Origin: Aeromonas veronii bv. veronii
GTDB lineage: Bacteria > Pseudomonadota > Gammaproteobacteria > Enterobacterales > Aeromonadaceae
Length of the DNA stretch: 64,000 nt
Assembly: GCF_000820225.1 (NCBI RefSeq)
Contig: NZ_CDDK01000037.1
Coordinates: 101,963 to 165,962 of the forward strand
Direction: 5' to 3'
Shown: positions 55,570-64,000 of the stretch, one piece after another
Numbering within the stretch: position 1 is the first letter of the stretch
How the letters are laid out: every line of letters begins with the position of its first letter
Notes under the pieces: generated by a model
The model's input: only the letters and a program-made list of their open reading frames with translations
The model's database searches: none
What the model was told of the DNA's origin: nothing
Translations under genes and position numbers: made by a program

Positions 55570-57201
55570 TCAGGCAAGGCGGAAGCGACCGATGGTCTGC
55601 TTCAGACCCACCGCCAGCTGGCTCAGCTCCAGACAGGCGCGGGCAGTATGATCGGCGCCCAGAGCCACCTCGTTGGCGGACTCGTTGATCCGCTCGACGT
55701 TGCGGCCCAGCTCGTCAGAGACCGCATCCTGCTCGCCGCAGGCGCTGGCAATCTGGATCGCCATATCGGCGATCTGCGCCACCGCCTCTTCAATCTGCTG
55801 GATACCGGTGCCGGTCTGCTCGCTTTGGGTGACGCACTGTCGGATCATGTCACAGCTCAGCCCGGTCACCTCTTTCGCCTGATTGGCGCGAGACTGCAGG
55901 GTTTCGATGATGGCGACGATCTCGCCGGTAGAGGCCTGGGTGCGGCCCGCCAGAGTGCGCACCTCATCGGCAACCACCGCAAAACCTCGGCCCTGTTCAC
56001 CAGCACGAGCAGCCTCGATGGCGGCATTGAGAGCCAGCAGATTGGTCTGATCGGCAATGCTGCGAATGACATCGACCACTACGTTGATCTGGGCGGATTC
56101 ACGCTCCAGTTCGGCCACCAGCGTGCCAGCCTGCTCAATCTCTTCAGCCACACGGGTGATCGCCACCAGCGAACGCTGCACATCCTGGTTGCCTTTGCGG
56201 GCCAAGGTATTAGCTGCACTGGCAGACTCAGAGGTATGCTCTGTATTGCCCGCCACATCAGCAACGGTCGCCTTCATCTGGGTCATGGCCGTCGCCACCA
56301 GCGAAATCTCTTGCTGCTGGCTCTGAATACCCTTGGCAGACTGTTCGGAAACCGCACTCACTTCGTCAATCGCTGCACCCAGCTGGGTAACCGCAGCCAC
56401 TACCTCTTCAATCAGACCACGCAGGTTGTCCTGCATCTTGAGGGAAGCTTTGGCCAGCATGCCCAGCTCGTCGCGACCGATATGCTGACGCTCCAGCTGA
56501 TGAGTCAGATCGCCGGCAGCAATGGCGTTGGCCTGAGCCACTACGGCTTGCAGCGGCAGGCAGATCTGGCGGGTCAGGAACCAGCTCATCACCACCATGA
56601 ACACCAGCAGAGCACCAATGCTCACCATGGCGAAGGTGGTCACCATGCTGACGCTGCCAAGCAAGCTGCTGCGGTTTTCCTTCACAAAACCGAGGTTCAC
56701 ATCGATCAGAGCATTAACTGCCCGCTCCAAAGAACCAAAAGCAGCATTCGAGGCAAATAACTGTGCCTTGGCTTGCTCTTGTTGTCCTTGTACCAGCAGT
56801 TGATCAAACTCGTTCACTGCACGTTGGTAACTGAGCCACTGTTGTTTGGCCTGATTAAACACCTGACGCTCATGATCAGCACCGACGGTCGCCTCATAGG
56901 CGTGAAATGCGTTGTCTACTTTCTGGATATTCTGCTGGATCCGGCTGCGGCGAGCTTGCAGATCAGCGGCATCCTTCACCATCAGCAAGGCGAACTGGGC
57001 ACGACGGACATAGGAGACATCATAGAGCAGGGTTTCAACCGACAGGACACTCGGCAGCGTAGAGTCGGTAAAGTTCAGCACCCGATCACGCACACCGCGC
57101 AATTCGCTGGAGAGAAAAACACCGAAGACAACGTTGACTGCGGCAATGACCGCAAAAACCACGGCAATCTTTTTGCCGATGGAGAGATTCTTGTAAAACA
57201 T
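55570..57201 (-). CDS. Methyl-accepting chemotaxis protein
   Basis: This 543-residue receptor has an N-terminal helix ([19 protein letters not shown]), a periplasmic four-helix-bundle domain of about 160 residues, a second helix near 190-210, a HAMP domain, and a signalling domain with tip [20 protein letters not shown]. The ligand cannot be predicted. There is no C-terminal CheR/CheB pentapeptide (it ends RFRLA). No FliA promoter was found upstream. Confidence 0.9.
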   Translation of the reverse strand: MFYKNLSIGKKIAVVFAVIAAVNVVFGVFLSSELRGVRDRVLNFTDSTLPSVLSVETLLYDVSYVRRAQFALLMVKDAADLQARRSRIQQNIQKVDNAFHAYEATVGADHERQVFNQAKQQWLSYQRAVNEFDQLLVQGQQEQAKAQLFASNAAFGSLERAVNALIDVNLGFVKENRSSLLGSVSMVTTFAMVSIGALLVFMVVMSWFLTRQICLPLQAVVAQANAIAAGDLTHQLERQHIGRDELGMLAKASLKMQDNLRGLIEEVVAAVTQLGAAIDEVSAVSEQSAKGIQSQQQEISLVATAMTQMKATVADVAGNTEHTSESASAANTLARKGNQDVQRSLVAITRVAEEIEQAGTLVAELERESAQINVVVDVIRSIADQTNLLALNAAIEAARAGEQGRGFAVVADEVRTLAGRTQASTGEIVAIIETLQSRANQAKEVTGLSCDMIRQCVTQSEQTGTGIQQIEEAVAQIADMAIQIASACGEQDAVSDELGRNVERINESANEVALGADHTARACLELSQLAVGLKQTIGRFRLA

Positions 57202-57540
57202 AGTGGTGGGTTATCCTCTACTGCTGACAGGCGAATGGAGTGTGGCGATCACGTCCCTATGAGCAAATCCCCAGACCTTCCTGACGGGAAAGAATGCAGA
57301 ACACCGGGAAGATAGGGTTCCGCAAAGGCGCGCACTCTAGCACAAAGCGACCACACCCTCACTTTTCTTTAAAAATTAAAAGCAACTTAACAAAACCAAC
57401 AATCCGAGCCGGATCACAAAAATATTCATATTCACCTGACGCCATTTTCTCGATAGTGGCAATCGCCTTGCAGGCATGGACAAGGGGCGGCCAAGTGGAT
57501 GTAATGCCATTATCCGCTTTGCTCACCTTGAGGCCATGCC
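57202..57540. other. Divergent region between the chemoreceptor and ZIP genes
   Basis: This 340-bp region has an AT-rich centre and presumably holds both promoters. A 73-codon minus-strand frame (57359-57580) overlaps the ZIP start and has no family features. Confidence 0.3.
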
Positions 57541-58473
57541 ATGGACCATCTCTCAGCTCTTCCCCCGTTATCCTGGTCACAGCAACTGCGCAGCCAGATA
57601 CAAAGCCGCCCGCTCACCGCCATAGGCCTCTTTATCGCACTGGCTGCCGTCTTGTTGCTGCTGTTGCAGAGTCTCATCATGCTCGCTACCGGCGAGGTGA
57701 CCAGCGGCGTGCACTATGGCCTGATCGGTGGTGCCGCCGGGTTTGCCGCCACCGCCATCGGCGCCCTGCCCGCCCTGTTTCTGCGCTCGGTGCCGCAAAA
57801 GGTAGAGGACACCATGCTGGGCTTTGCCGCCGGCATGATGCTGGCGGCCAGTGCCTTCTCCCTACTGTTGCCGGGGCTGGAGGCCGCCAAGGGGATCACC
57901 GGCAACGGCTTTAGCGCCGCAGCTGTGGTGGTGGTCGGCATGACCCTCGGGGTGCTGTTGATGCTGGGACTGGATCAGTTCACCCCGCACGAACATGACA
58001 AAACCGGCCCCTGCGGCCCCGGCCACGAGAGCTGCTCCCGGGTCTGGCTGTTCGTCTTTGCCATCGCCCTGCACAACCTGCCGGAGGGGATGGCCATCGG
58101 GGTCAGCTTCTCGCAGGGGGATATGTCGGTGGGGCTGCCGCTCACCACCGCCATCGCACTGCAGGATATTCCAGAAGGACTGGCGGTGGCGCTGGCCATG
58201 TGCGCCGCCGGTTTTCGCCCCTCGGTGGCTGTGCTGGTTGCCATCGCCAGCGGCCTGCTCGAACCGGTTGGAGCCCTGCTCGGGGTGGGACTCTCCAGCG
58301 GCCTTGCCATCGCCTACCCCATCGGACTTGGGCTCGCCGCCGGCGCCATGCTGTTTGTGGTCTCGCACGAGGTGATCCCTGAGACTCACCGCAACGGTCA
58401 TCAGACCTATGCCACCCTTGGCCTGATGGCAGGCTTTGCCCTGATGATGACCCTCGATACCGCGCTCGGCTAA
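57541..58473 (+). CDS. ZIP-family divalent metal transporter
   Basis: This 310-residue inner-membrane protein has about eight helices. HNLPEGMAIGVSFSQGD and QDIPEGLAVALAM are the paired metal-site motifs of ZIP helices IV and V. The intervening loop HEHDKTGPCGPGHESC is rich in His and Cys and may bind zinc. Iron, zinc or manganese could all be substrates. It is longer than ZupT (257) and closer to GufA-like members. Confidence 0.88.
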   Translation: MDHLSALPPLSWSQQLRSQIQSRPLTAIGLFIALAAVLLLLLQSLIMLATGEVTSGVHYGLIGGAAGFAATAIGALPALFLRSVPQKVEDTMLGFAAGMMLAASAFSLLLPGLEAAKGITGNGFSAAAVVVVGMTLGVLLMLGLDQFTPHEHDKTGPCGPGHESCSRVWLFVFAIALHNLPEGMAIGVSFSQGDMSVGLPLTTAIALQDIPEGLAVALAMCAAGFRPSVAVLVAIASGLLEPVGALLGVGLSSGLAIAYPIGLGLAAGAMLFVVSHEVIPETHRNGHQTYATLGLMAGFALMMTLDTALG

Positions 58474-58641
58474 AGGCCCTCGCCCCGCCTCATCAATGCT
58501 TTTTGTCACCTGCGGCGCTTCCATGTGGAGCGCCGCGTTTCATCTCTCCTTTCGCTTGTGCCTCTCGGCGCCGACGACATCTTTTGTTATGATCTACAGC
58601 AACTTAAATTCAGCCACACGGCTATCAAGACGAGGTCAGCA

Positions 58642-59334
58642 ATGGAAGTAGGTATTATCGGCGCCATGGAGCAAGAAGTAGCCCTGCTGCGCAGCCAGAT
58701 GAGCAACCCCACCACCCTGCAACTGGGCGGCTGCGAGTTCTATCAAGGGATGCTGGCAGGCAAAGAGGTGATCCTGACCCGCTCCGGTATCGGTAAGGTT
58801 GCCGCCAGCGTGGCCACCAGCCTGCTGCTGGAAAAATTTGCCCCCGACTGCGTCATCAATACCGGCTCTGCGGGCGGCTTTGCCCAGGACCTGCACATCG
58901 GTGATGTGGTGATCGCCAGCGAGATGCGTTTCCACGATGTCGACGTGACCGCCTTTGGTTACGAGATAGGCCAGATGGCGCAGCAACCCGCCGCCTTTCC
59001 CTGCGACGAGAAGCTCATCGCGGTCGCTCAGGATTGCATCGCCGAGCAGGGCAAGCACCAGACCAAGGTTGGCCTTATCTGTACCGGCGATCAGTTCATG
59101 TGCAAACCGGACGCCATCGCCAAGGCTCGCGCCGACTTCCCGCAGATGCTGGCGGTCGAGATGGAAGGTGCCGCGATCGGTCAGGTGTGCCACATGTTCA
59201 AGGTGCCCTATCTGGTGGTACGCGCCATGTCCGATATCGCTGGCAAGGAACAGGTTGAATCCTTCGATGCCTTCATCGAAGTGGCCGGCAAGCACTCCGC
59301 CGAAGTGATTATCAAGATGCTCGGCAAGCTGTGA
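58642..59334 (+). CDS. mtnN: 5'-methylthioadenosine/S-adenosylhomocysteine nucleosidase
   Basis: This 230-residue enzyme cleaves adenine from MTA and SAH, a step in methionine salvage and in AI-2 synthesis. [16 protein letters not shown] gives the start; the substrate segment [12 protein letters not shown] and the catalytic Asp in RAMSDIAG are present. It is the first gene of an mtnN-cbiB-btuF cluster and overlaps the next gene by four bases. Confidence 0.95.
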   Translation: MEVGIIGAMEQEVALLRSQMSNPTTLQLGGCEFYQGMLAGKEVILTRSGIGKVAASVATSLLLEKFAPDCVINTGSAGGFAQDLHIGDVVIASEMRFHDVDVTAFGYEIGQMAQQPAAFPCDEKLIAVAQDCIAEQGKHQTKVGLICTGDQFMCKPDAIAKARADFPQMLAVEMEGAAIGQVCHMFKVPYLVVRAMSDIAGKEQVESFDAFIEVAGKHSAEVIIKMLGKL

Positions 59335-60293
59335 TCGAGAACGGCTCGTTTGATTTGATGGCCGACGCCCTTCTCTCGACGACGGCGGCCATTCTGGTGG
59401 GGGCTGCCCTGCTGGAGGCGGTGATCCCGTGGCCATCCCATCTGCGTCTTTCGGCCGTCACGCCCCTGCTGACCCGGCTGGGGCACAAGGTACACAGACC
59501 CGATGGTTCACCCGGCCAGCAAATGCAGGCCGGCCTGCTGGCGATGCTGGTAGTCTGGCTCCCCTGCGCCGCCGGGCTCTGGTCGCTGCGCAATCTGGCC
59601 CTGAGCGAGCCGATCTTCGACCTGCTGTTTCTGCTGTTGATGCTCGAATCCCGTCCACTGCGCGAACTCGCCCATGCCACCCGCTCGCTCGCCACCCAGG
59701 AGACCCTGCCGCTGGCAAGATTGCAGTCTGCCCCCTGGCTCAAACGCGAAACCGGTAAACTCTCTGCCATGGGGCTCGCCAAAGCGGTGACGGAGAGCTG
59801 CGCCCTGCGTCTGGTCGGCCAATGGGCTGGCCCGCTGCTGGGATTTGCTCTGGCTGGCGTACAGGGCGCCCTGCTCTGGCGGCTGGTGCAGCTGATGAAT
59901 CAGAGCTGGAGTCGCAAAGATCCCGCCTTCGACCACTTTGGTCGCGCCGCCAGCGCGCTCTATCAGGGGCTCAATGCCTCCGTCATTTTGCTGCTGGGGC
60001 TGCCACTGCTGGCAAGCCGTCTCAAACAGGCCGCACAGCTGCTGCGAAGTGGCGCGCTCTGGCCCTATCCCGCCATGGGGATGCTGCTCACTCTGCTGGT
60101 AGACAAGTGCCGGATCCGTCTTGGTGGCCCTCGCTACTATCAGGGGGCTCTCCAGCGCTGGCCAGTCATCGGCACGGGTGCTGAACCAGATAGCGAGATC
60201 CCGCGCAAGGTGCTCAACATTCTGCAAGGGTGCAGCTGGGGCTGGTTGATACTGGCGCTGCTTGTCACTGTGGCGGGGTTATTTCATGGTTAG
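59331..60293 (+). CDS. cbiB: Cobalamin biosynthesis protein CbiB-like
   Basis: This 320-residue membrane protein resembles CbiB/CobD, which attaches aminopropanol (phosphate) to adenosylcobyric acid. Family cues are [15 protein letters not shown], an internal [15 protein letters not shown] segment and [20 protein letters not shown]. The GTG at 59331 overlaps the mtnN stop; an ATG at 59358 is the alternative. The usual motif residues seem weak, so a diverged or salvage-related function is possible. It overlaps btuF by eight bases. Confidence 0.78.
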   Translation: MIENGSFDLMADALLSTTAAILVGAALLEAVIPWPSHLRLSAVTPLLTRLGHKVHRPDGSPGQQMQAGLLAMLVVWLPCAAGLWSLRNLALSEPIFDLLFLLLMLESRPLRELAHATRSLATQETLPLARLQSAPWLKRETGKLSAMGLAKAVTESCALRLVGQWAGPLLGFALAGVQGALLWRLVQLMNQSWSRKDPAFDHFGRAASALYQGLNASVILLLGLPLLASRLKQAAQLLRSGALWPYPAMGMLLTLLVDKCRIRLGGPRYYQGALQRWPVIGTGAEPDSEIPRKVLNILQGCSWGWLILALLVTVAGLFHG

Positions 60294-61107
60294 ATGGTTG
60301 CGCTTGGCTGTCTGGCTGCCCTGCGTGCTGGTTGCCTGGTTGCCCGGTGTCCTACAGGCCGCCACGCCAACCCGGGTGGTGAGTGTTGTTCCTCACCTGA
60401 CCGAATTGCTCTACGAGATTGGCGCCGGCGACAAGCTGGTTGCCATCGACGATGCCTCAGACTATCCCCCCGAGGTCAAAACCAAGCCCAAGGTAGCGAA
60501 TTATCGCAGCATCAACGTCGAGGCAGTGCTGGCGCAAAAGCCGGATCTCATCCTCGGCTGGCGCTCGGCTCAATCACGGATGCTGGCCCCACTGGCACAG
60601 ATCGGGATCCCGGTTTTCTACTCTGAGCCTACCGATTTTGCCTCGCTAGCCACCGAGATGCGGGCTCTCGGCAAATTGCTGGGAGTGGAAAAGAGTGCCA
60701 ACGAAGCCGCCGATCGCTATCTGGCACGCCTGCATTCCCTGCAACAGCGCTATGGCCAACCAACCGGCGTCAAGGTGTTCTACCAGCTCTGGTACCCGCC
60801 GCTCACCAGCGTGAGCGGCAACGCCTGGCCGGCTCAGGCCATCGAACTCTGCGGCGGGATCAACATCATGGCGAATGCCAAGACCCCTTACCCTCAAGTG
60901 GACATGGAACAGGTGATCAGAGCCAACCCATCGCTGATCCTGGCAGGGAGTCAAGATCCTGACGCCCTGCGTCACTGGCTGAAGTGGCCTAATCTCGACG
61001 CGGTGCAGCATCAGCGACTCGATTTGATCAACTCGGATGAGCTGCACCGGTTTACCTCCAGAACCTTGAACGCTGTAGAATCGATGTGTCGTATGATCCA
61101 TTACTGA
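60286..61107 (+). CDS. btuF: Vitamin B12-binding periplasmic protein BtuF
   Basis: This 273-residue class III binding protein has a signal peptide ending VLQA and two lobes joined by a rigid helix. RVVSVVPHLTELLYEIGAGDKLV and VLAQKPDLILGWRS match BtuF, which delivers cobalamin to BtuCD. No btuCD genes are visible. The ATG at 60286 overlaps the cbiB end, so the three genes form one operon. Confidence 0.9.
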   Translation: MVRWLRLAVWLPCVLVAWLPGVLQAATPTRVVSVVPHLTELLYEIGAGDKLVAIDDASDYPPEVKTKPKVANYRSINVEAVLAQKPDLILGWRSAQSRMLAPLAQIGIPVFYSEPTDFASLATEMRALGKLLGVEKSANEAADRYLARLHSLQQRYGQPTGVKVFYQLWYPPLTSVSGNAWPAQAIELCGGINIMANAKTPYPQVDMEQVIRANPSLILAGSQDPDALRHWLKWPNLDAVQHQRLDLINSDELHRFTSRTLNAVESMCRMIHY

Positions 61108-61228
61108 CGCAACATCAGGTACCACTGTTTCACAGTAACAGCCATAGGAAAAACAGACTCCATATTCATCATGGTACTAAACTTGCTAAGTTACAGTGGG
61201 TAACCTTAGCTCAAAATGGACTTATAAA

Positions 61229-62419
61229 ATGATAAAATCCCCCCCTGCTCATCAATTTGTTCCGGTTTTTGTTAAAAATTTCCAGTGTATTGGCGATAAG
61301 TGTGAAGACACTTGTTGTAGAGGGTGGAATATAAGTATTGATAAAAAAACCTATCGCTCCTATTCAAGTCATCCAGACTTATGGCTTCGTACAGAAACGA
61401 TGAAGCATATTCAGAAAGTGAAGAAAGATGATCATAACTGGGGTCAAATTATCTTAAATGAGGAAGGATATTGCCCGTTTCTATCTGATGGCTGGTGCCA
61501 AATTCATAAGGAGGCAGGCGTCGATGCGTTAAGCAATACCTGCCGTAGCTATCCACGGGTTGAAACCCGTTTTGGCGATAATCTGAAATTGAGCCTGACA
61601 CTATCCTGTCCAGAAGTATGCCGTCAAGTGTTGCTAAATCCTGATGCCATGGTCATGGAGGCTCAACCGTTCAAGGGATTCTACAAGACACAATTGATAT
61701 CCGAGCAAGTAGAAAACAACCACCTTTTGTCAATCGAAATTATTTTGACACAAGGAATAAGTATTGAAGAAAAATTGTGGATCATTGGGTTAATGTTACA
61801 CCGTAGCGAAGACAGCCTATCAAATCAGCAATTTCTAGCACAAATAAATAGTTTGATAAACAATGGTGAATTGCACAATGCATTCTTGCAAATCCCTTAC
61901 CTAGATAAACTACAATGGTGGGCCTTGCACCAATTAACGCAATTGCAATCACTAAGTAGCCAGAGAAAAAACCGTCGAGGTAGAGTAATTATTAATTACT
62001 GTTTGCAGAAAATAACAGAATTATTTTCTGATGATGGTGATATTACACCTCTTGCGAAAATACATGATGTTTGGCATCAAAAGGTTGAGCCTTTTTTGAA
62101 TGCTCATCCACACATAATGCAAAACTATCTTGTTTACTATGTCTACCACCACAATTTTCCATTTGATCCTGATATTACGCCCCAACAATGCTATCAATTG
62201 TTGATTGCGGATTATTTTTTATTACGTAGTTATCTCTGTTTGATAGCAATGGCAAATCCACTTACGTTACAAGATGTCACAGATTTATTTTATAGTTATC
62301 ACTGTATCAGAATGCATAACAAAGAATTTGAAAAAGCGATAGCTATAGGTCTAAGTCAGCATGGCTGTAATAACGATATATCTCTTTATGCATTACTTAA
62401 TACATCTCCCCCAAAATGA
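61229..62419 (+). CDS. fliB: Flagellin lysine-N-methylase FliB-like
   Basis: This 396-residue protein has the Cys-rich N-terminal block of the FliB/YkgJ-type family: CIGDKCEDTCC, YCPFLSDGWCQIH and LSNTCRSYPR, likely holding a metal or Fe-S cluster. FliB methylates surface lysines of flagellin in Salmonella. The gene is AT-rich (many AAT, TTA and ATA codons) against a GC-rich background, a sign of transfer. The start at 61229 is preferred; 11 codons lie upstream in frame. Confidence 0.85.
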   Translation: MIKSPPAHQFVPVFVKNFQCIGDKCEDTCCRGWNISIDKKTYRSYSSHPDLWLRTETMKHIQKVKKDDHNWGQIILNEEGYCPFLSDGWCQIHKEAGVDALSNTCRSYPRVETRFGDNLKLSLTLSCPEVCRQVLLNPDAMVMEAQPFKGFYKTQLISEQVENNHLLSIEIILTQGISIEEKLWIIGLMLHRSEDSLSNQQFLAQINSLINNGELHNAFLQIPYLDKLQWWALHQLTQLQSLSSQRKNRRGRVIINYCLQKITELFSDDGDITPLAKIHDVWHQKVEPFLNAHPHIMQNYLVYYVYHHNFPFDPDITPQQCYQLLIADYFLLRSYLCLIAMANPLTLQDVTDLFYSYHCIRMHNKEFEKAIAIGLSQHGCNNDISLYALLNTSPPK

Positions 62420-62490
62420 TGGAGAACAATAAAGAAAACACTGATGCTAGCGCAGACAGGAACGGACTACGCATTTACTCAGGAGGTCAA

Positions 62491-63136
62491 ATGATATCTT
62501 CTCTTGCACTACTAGGTCGCTCAACATCGATTTTTTGAGTAAGACGTTACCAGATGTCAACATATCTTAAATGATGTTGTTGCCAATTCACGATTCTTAA
62601 TACTCGGTAGTGCAGGTTCTATTGGCCAAGCAGTAACAAAGGAAATTTTCAAAAGAAATCCACGCAAATTGCATGTTGTTGATATCAGCGAGAATAACAT
62701 GGTCGAGCTGGTGCGGGATATTCGCAGCTCGTTTGGTTATATCGATGGTGATTTCCAGACTTTCGCCCTGGATATTGGCTCTATTGAATATGACGCTTTT
62801 ATCAAAGCCGACGGCGTCTATGACTACGAGCTCAATCTTTCTGCGCTCAAGCATGTACGCAGCGAAAAAGACCCCTTCACGTTGATGCGTATGATTGACG
62901 TCAATGTGTTCAACACGGATAAAACCATCCAGCATATCCATCGATATGGGGGTTAAAAAGTATTTCTGTGTCTCGACTGACAAAGCAGCCAATCCGGTCA
63001 ACATGATGGGGGCTTCCAAGCGCATTATGGAGATGTTCCTTATGCGTCACAGTGAACAGATTGCCATTTCAACCGCGCGCTTTGCCAACGTGACCTTCTC
63101 CGATGGGTCCTTGCTGCATGGCTTCAACTAGCGTGT
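62491..63136 (+). pseudogene. Broken nucleotide-sugar dehydratase gene (CapD-like)
   Basis: The reading frame starts after AGGAGGTCAA as MISSLALLGRSTSIF, then shifts in a run of six T near 62531 and meets a TAA. It resumes with an NAD-binding block (SRFLILGSAGSIGQAVTKEI) and runs to the FNTDKTIQ region, where one extra base near 62935 shifts it again. It continues as MGVKKYFCVSTDKAANPVNMMGASK to LLHGFN and a TAG, then the IS begins. The family makes UDP-sugar 4,6-dehydratases used for flagellin or LPS glycans. The C-terminal half is missing. Confidence 0.85.
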
Positions 63137-64000
63137 GGCGTTGTTTCCCAAATCAGAGTGACCTGAATTGAACTTATGGTGGAGACGGCGATCTGATCAC
63201 CAAATCCCTCTTCAAATCAGCATCATGGGCAAGTCGCTTCACGCCATATCCAACTGGTCACAGTACAACCGTTCCCTGGTCAAACGCGATTCGCTAACGT
63301 TCTGGGTTGATGAGAATGTCGTTTATAACTGGTTCCATCAAGAACATCATGGCCGACGGGGACGAAGCGCCCTCTACACCGACCAGACTATCTGTACCTT
63401 TCTCATGCTCAAGGGCATTTTCAACCTCTCCCTGCGGGCGACACAGGGCCTGCTCGACTCGCTGTTTAAGCTGATGAATGTGCCGTTGTGTGCCCCCGAC
63501 TACAGCTGTGTCAGCAAGCGCGCCAGTACCGTGAAGGTGGCATACCGCCAGCCACCCAAGAGCAAGGTTACCGATTTGGTTATCGATTCCACCGGCTTGA
63601 AAGTGTTTGGCGAGGGTGAATGGAAGGTCAGAAAGCATGGCCATGACAAGCGCCAGGTCTGGCGCAAATTGCATCTGGCGGTAGACCCGGCGACCTACGA
63701 CATCGTGGCAGCCGAGGCTTCGTTGGAAAATGTTCATGATGCCGAGGTGTTGCCGACCCTGTTCAATCCGCTACGCCGAGCCCTTGGGACCGTGTATGCC
63801 GATGGCGCATATGACACCAAGACCTGCCATGAACTGATAAAGCGCAAAGGAGCCAAGGCTTGTATTCCGCCGCGCAAGAATGCCGGTTTATGGGAAGAGG
63901 GGCATCCACGTAATGAAGCGGTTCTGGTGATGCGCAAGGAGGGACTGACTCACTGGAAGCAGCAGTCCGGGTATCATCGCCGCTCACTGGCCGAGACGGC
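63137..64000 (+). mobile_element. IS5-family (IS903-group-like) insertion sequence, left part
   Basis: The element appears to begin GGCGTTGTTTCCCAAATC, like the GGCTTTGTTGAATAAATC end of IS903. It starts directly after the broken dehydratase gene. The nine bases before it (CTAGCGTGT) would be the target duplication if the other end carries the same nine. The right end lies beyond the window. Confidence 0.75.
63225..64000 (+). CDS. IS5-family transposase, N-terminal part (runs off window)
   Basis: The frame opens at 63225 (MGKSLHAISNWSQYNRSLVK) and stays open to the window end, giving 258 codons. Catalytic residues of the DDE domain are visible: Asp in VIDSTGLKVFG, Asp in YADGAYD, and the Y-2-R-3-E signature in GYHRRSLAET close to the edge. 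Relatives are about 300 residues, so most of the protein is here. No frameshift is seen, so the element may still be active. Confidence 0.9.
   Translation, partial: MGKSLHAISNWSQYNRSLVKRDSLTFWVDENVVYNWFHQEHHGRRGRSALYTDQTICTFLMLKGIFNLSLRATQGLLDSLFKLMNVPLCAPDYSCVSKRASTVKVAYRQPPKSKVTDLVIDSTGLKVFGEGEWKVRKHGHDKRQVWRKLHLAVDPATYDIVAAEASLENVHDAEVLPTLFNPLRRALGTVYADGAYDTKTCHELIKRKGAKACIPPRKNAGLWEEGHPRNEAVLVMRKEGLTHWKQQSGYHRRSLAET

Noticed and set aside
57359..57580. 73-codon minus-strand frame overlapping the ZIP gene start
   Set aside because: It overlaps a clear gene and has no conserved features.

Overview
This 64 kb window is a stretch of gammaproteobacterial chromosome, almost certainly Aeromonas. 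The strongest marker is a 624-residue kexin-like serine protease at 26.1 kb. Its catalytic residues fall exactly at the mature positions known for Aeromonas sobria protease (Asp78, His115, Ser336), and its dedicated chaperone gene follows directly. Most of the DNA is GC-rich, densely coding core genome. The last 3 kb becomes AT-rich and degraded, and the window ends inside an IS5-family element. No tools were used: family names come from reading translated motifs and from memory of well-known relatives. Distances, repeats and start sites were read directly.

Layout. 0-8 kb: HAD phosphatase, pseudouridine synthase, a basic amino-acid ABC importer (hisPJQM order), the divergent lysine exporter lysO, and an operon of a second binding protein with an IadA-like amidohydrolase that lacks a metal-ligand His. 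8-16 kb: acpH, a DUF2069 protein, yfgD, a thioredoxin-like lipoprotein, bepA, a TusA-like protein, perM, a MipA-like porin, an alpha/beta hydrolase and PPK2. 16-21 kb: maltose importer malEFGK as one operon. 21-25 kb: yejK, yejL, yejM and an orphan NlpA/MetQ protein behind MetJ-like boxes. 26-32 kb: secreted protease plus chaperone, a GH3 lipoprotein and a convergent AraC regulator. 32-36 kb: ppsA and divergent ppsR. 36-42 kb: aroP, an arsR/permease pair with twin operators, and an Aer-like receptor. 42-51 kb: gcvTHP, ubiI, ubiH, ygfB, zapA and 6S RNA. 51-61 kb: emrD, a GST, a hypothetical gene, suhB, a chemoreceptor, a ZIP transporter, and mtnN-cbiB-btuF. 61-64 kb: fliB, a broken nucleotide-sugar dehydratase gene and an IS903-like insertion.

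How the genes work together. The first 8 kb is a basic amino-acid exchange module: one permease set, two binding proteins and an exporter. malEFGK, ppsA/ppsR, gcvTHP, ubiI/ubiH and mtnN-cbiB-btuF are conventional metabolic units. Most gene ends carry clear hairpin terminators, and mal and gcv have hairpins between cistrons.

I saw no tRNA, rRNA, CRISPR array, prophage or obvious defence system. The least explained parts are the IadA variant with its aromatic-rich leader frame, the three-site palindrome cluster upstream of malE, a GGA-rich leader before gcvP, a pair of diverged repeats each encoding a GWG-type mini-protein near 55.3 kb, and the decayed glycan/flagellin-modification remnant at the right edge.
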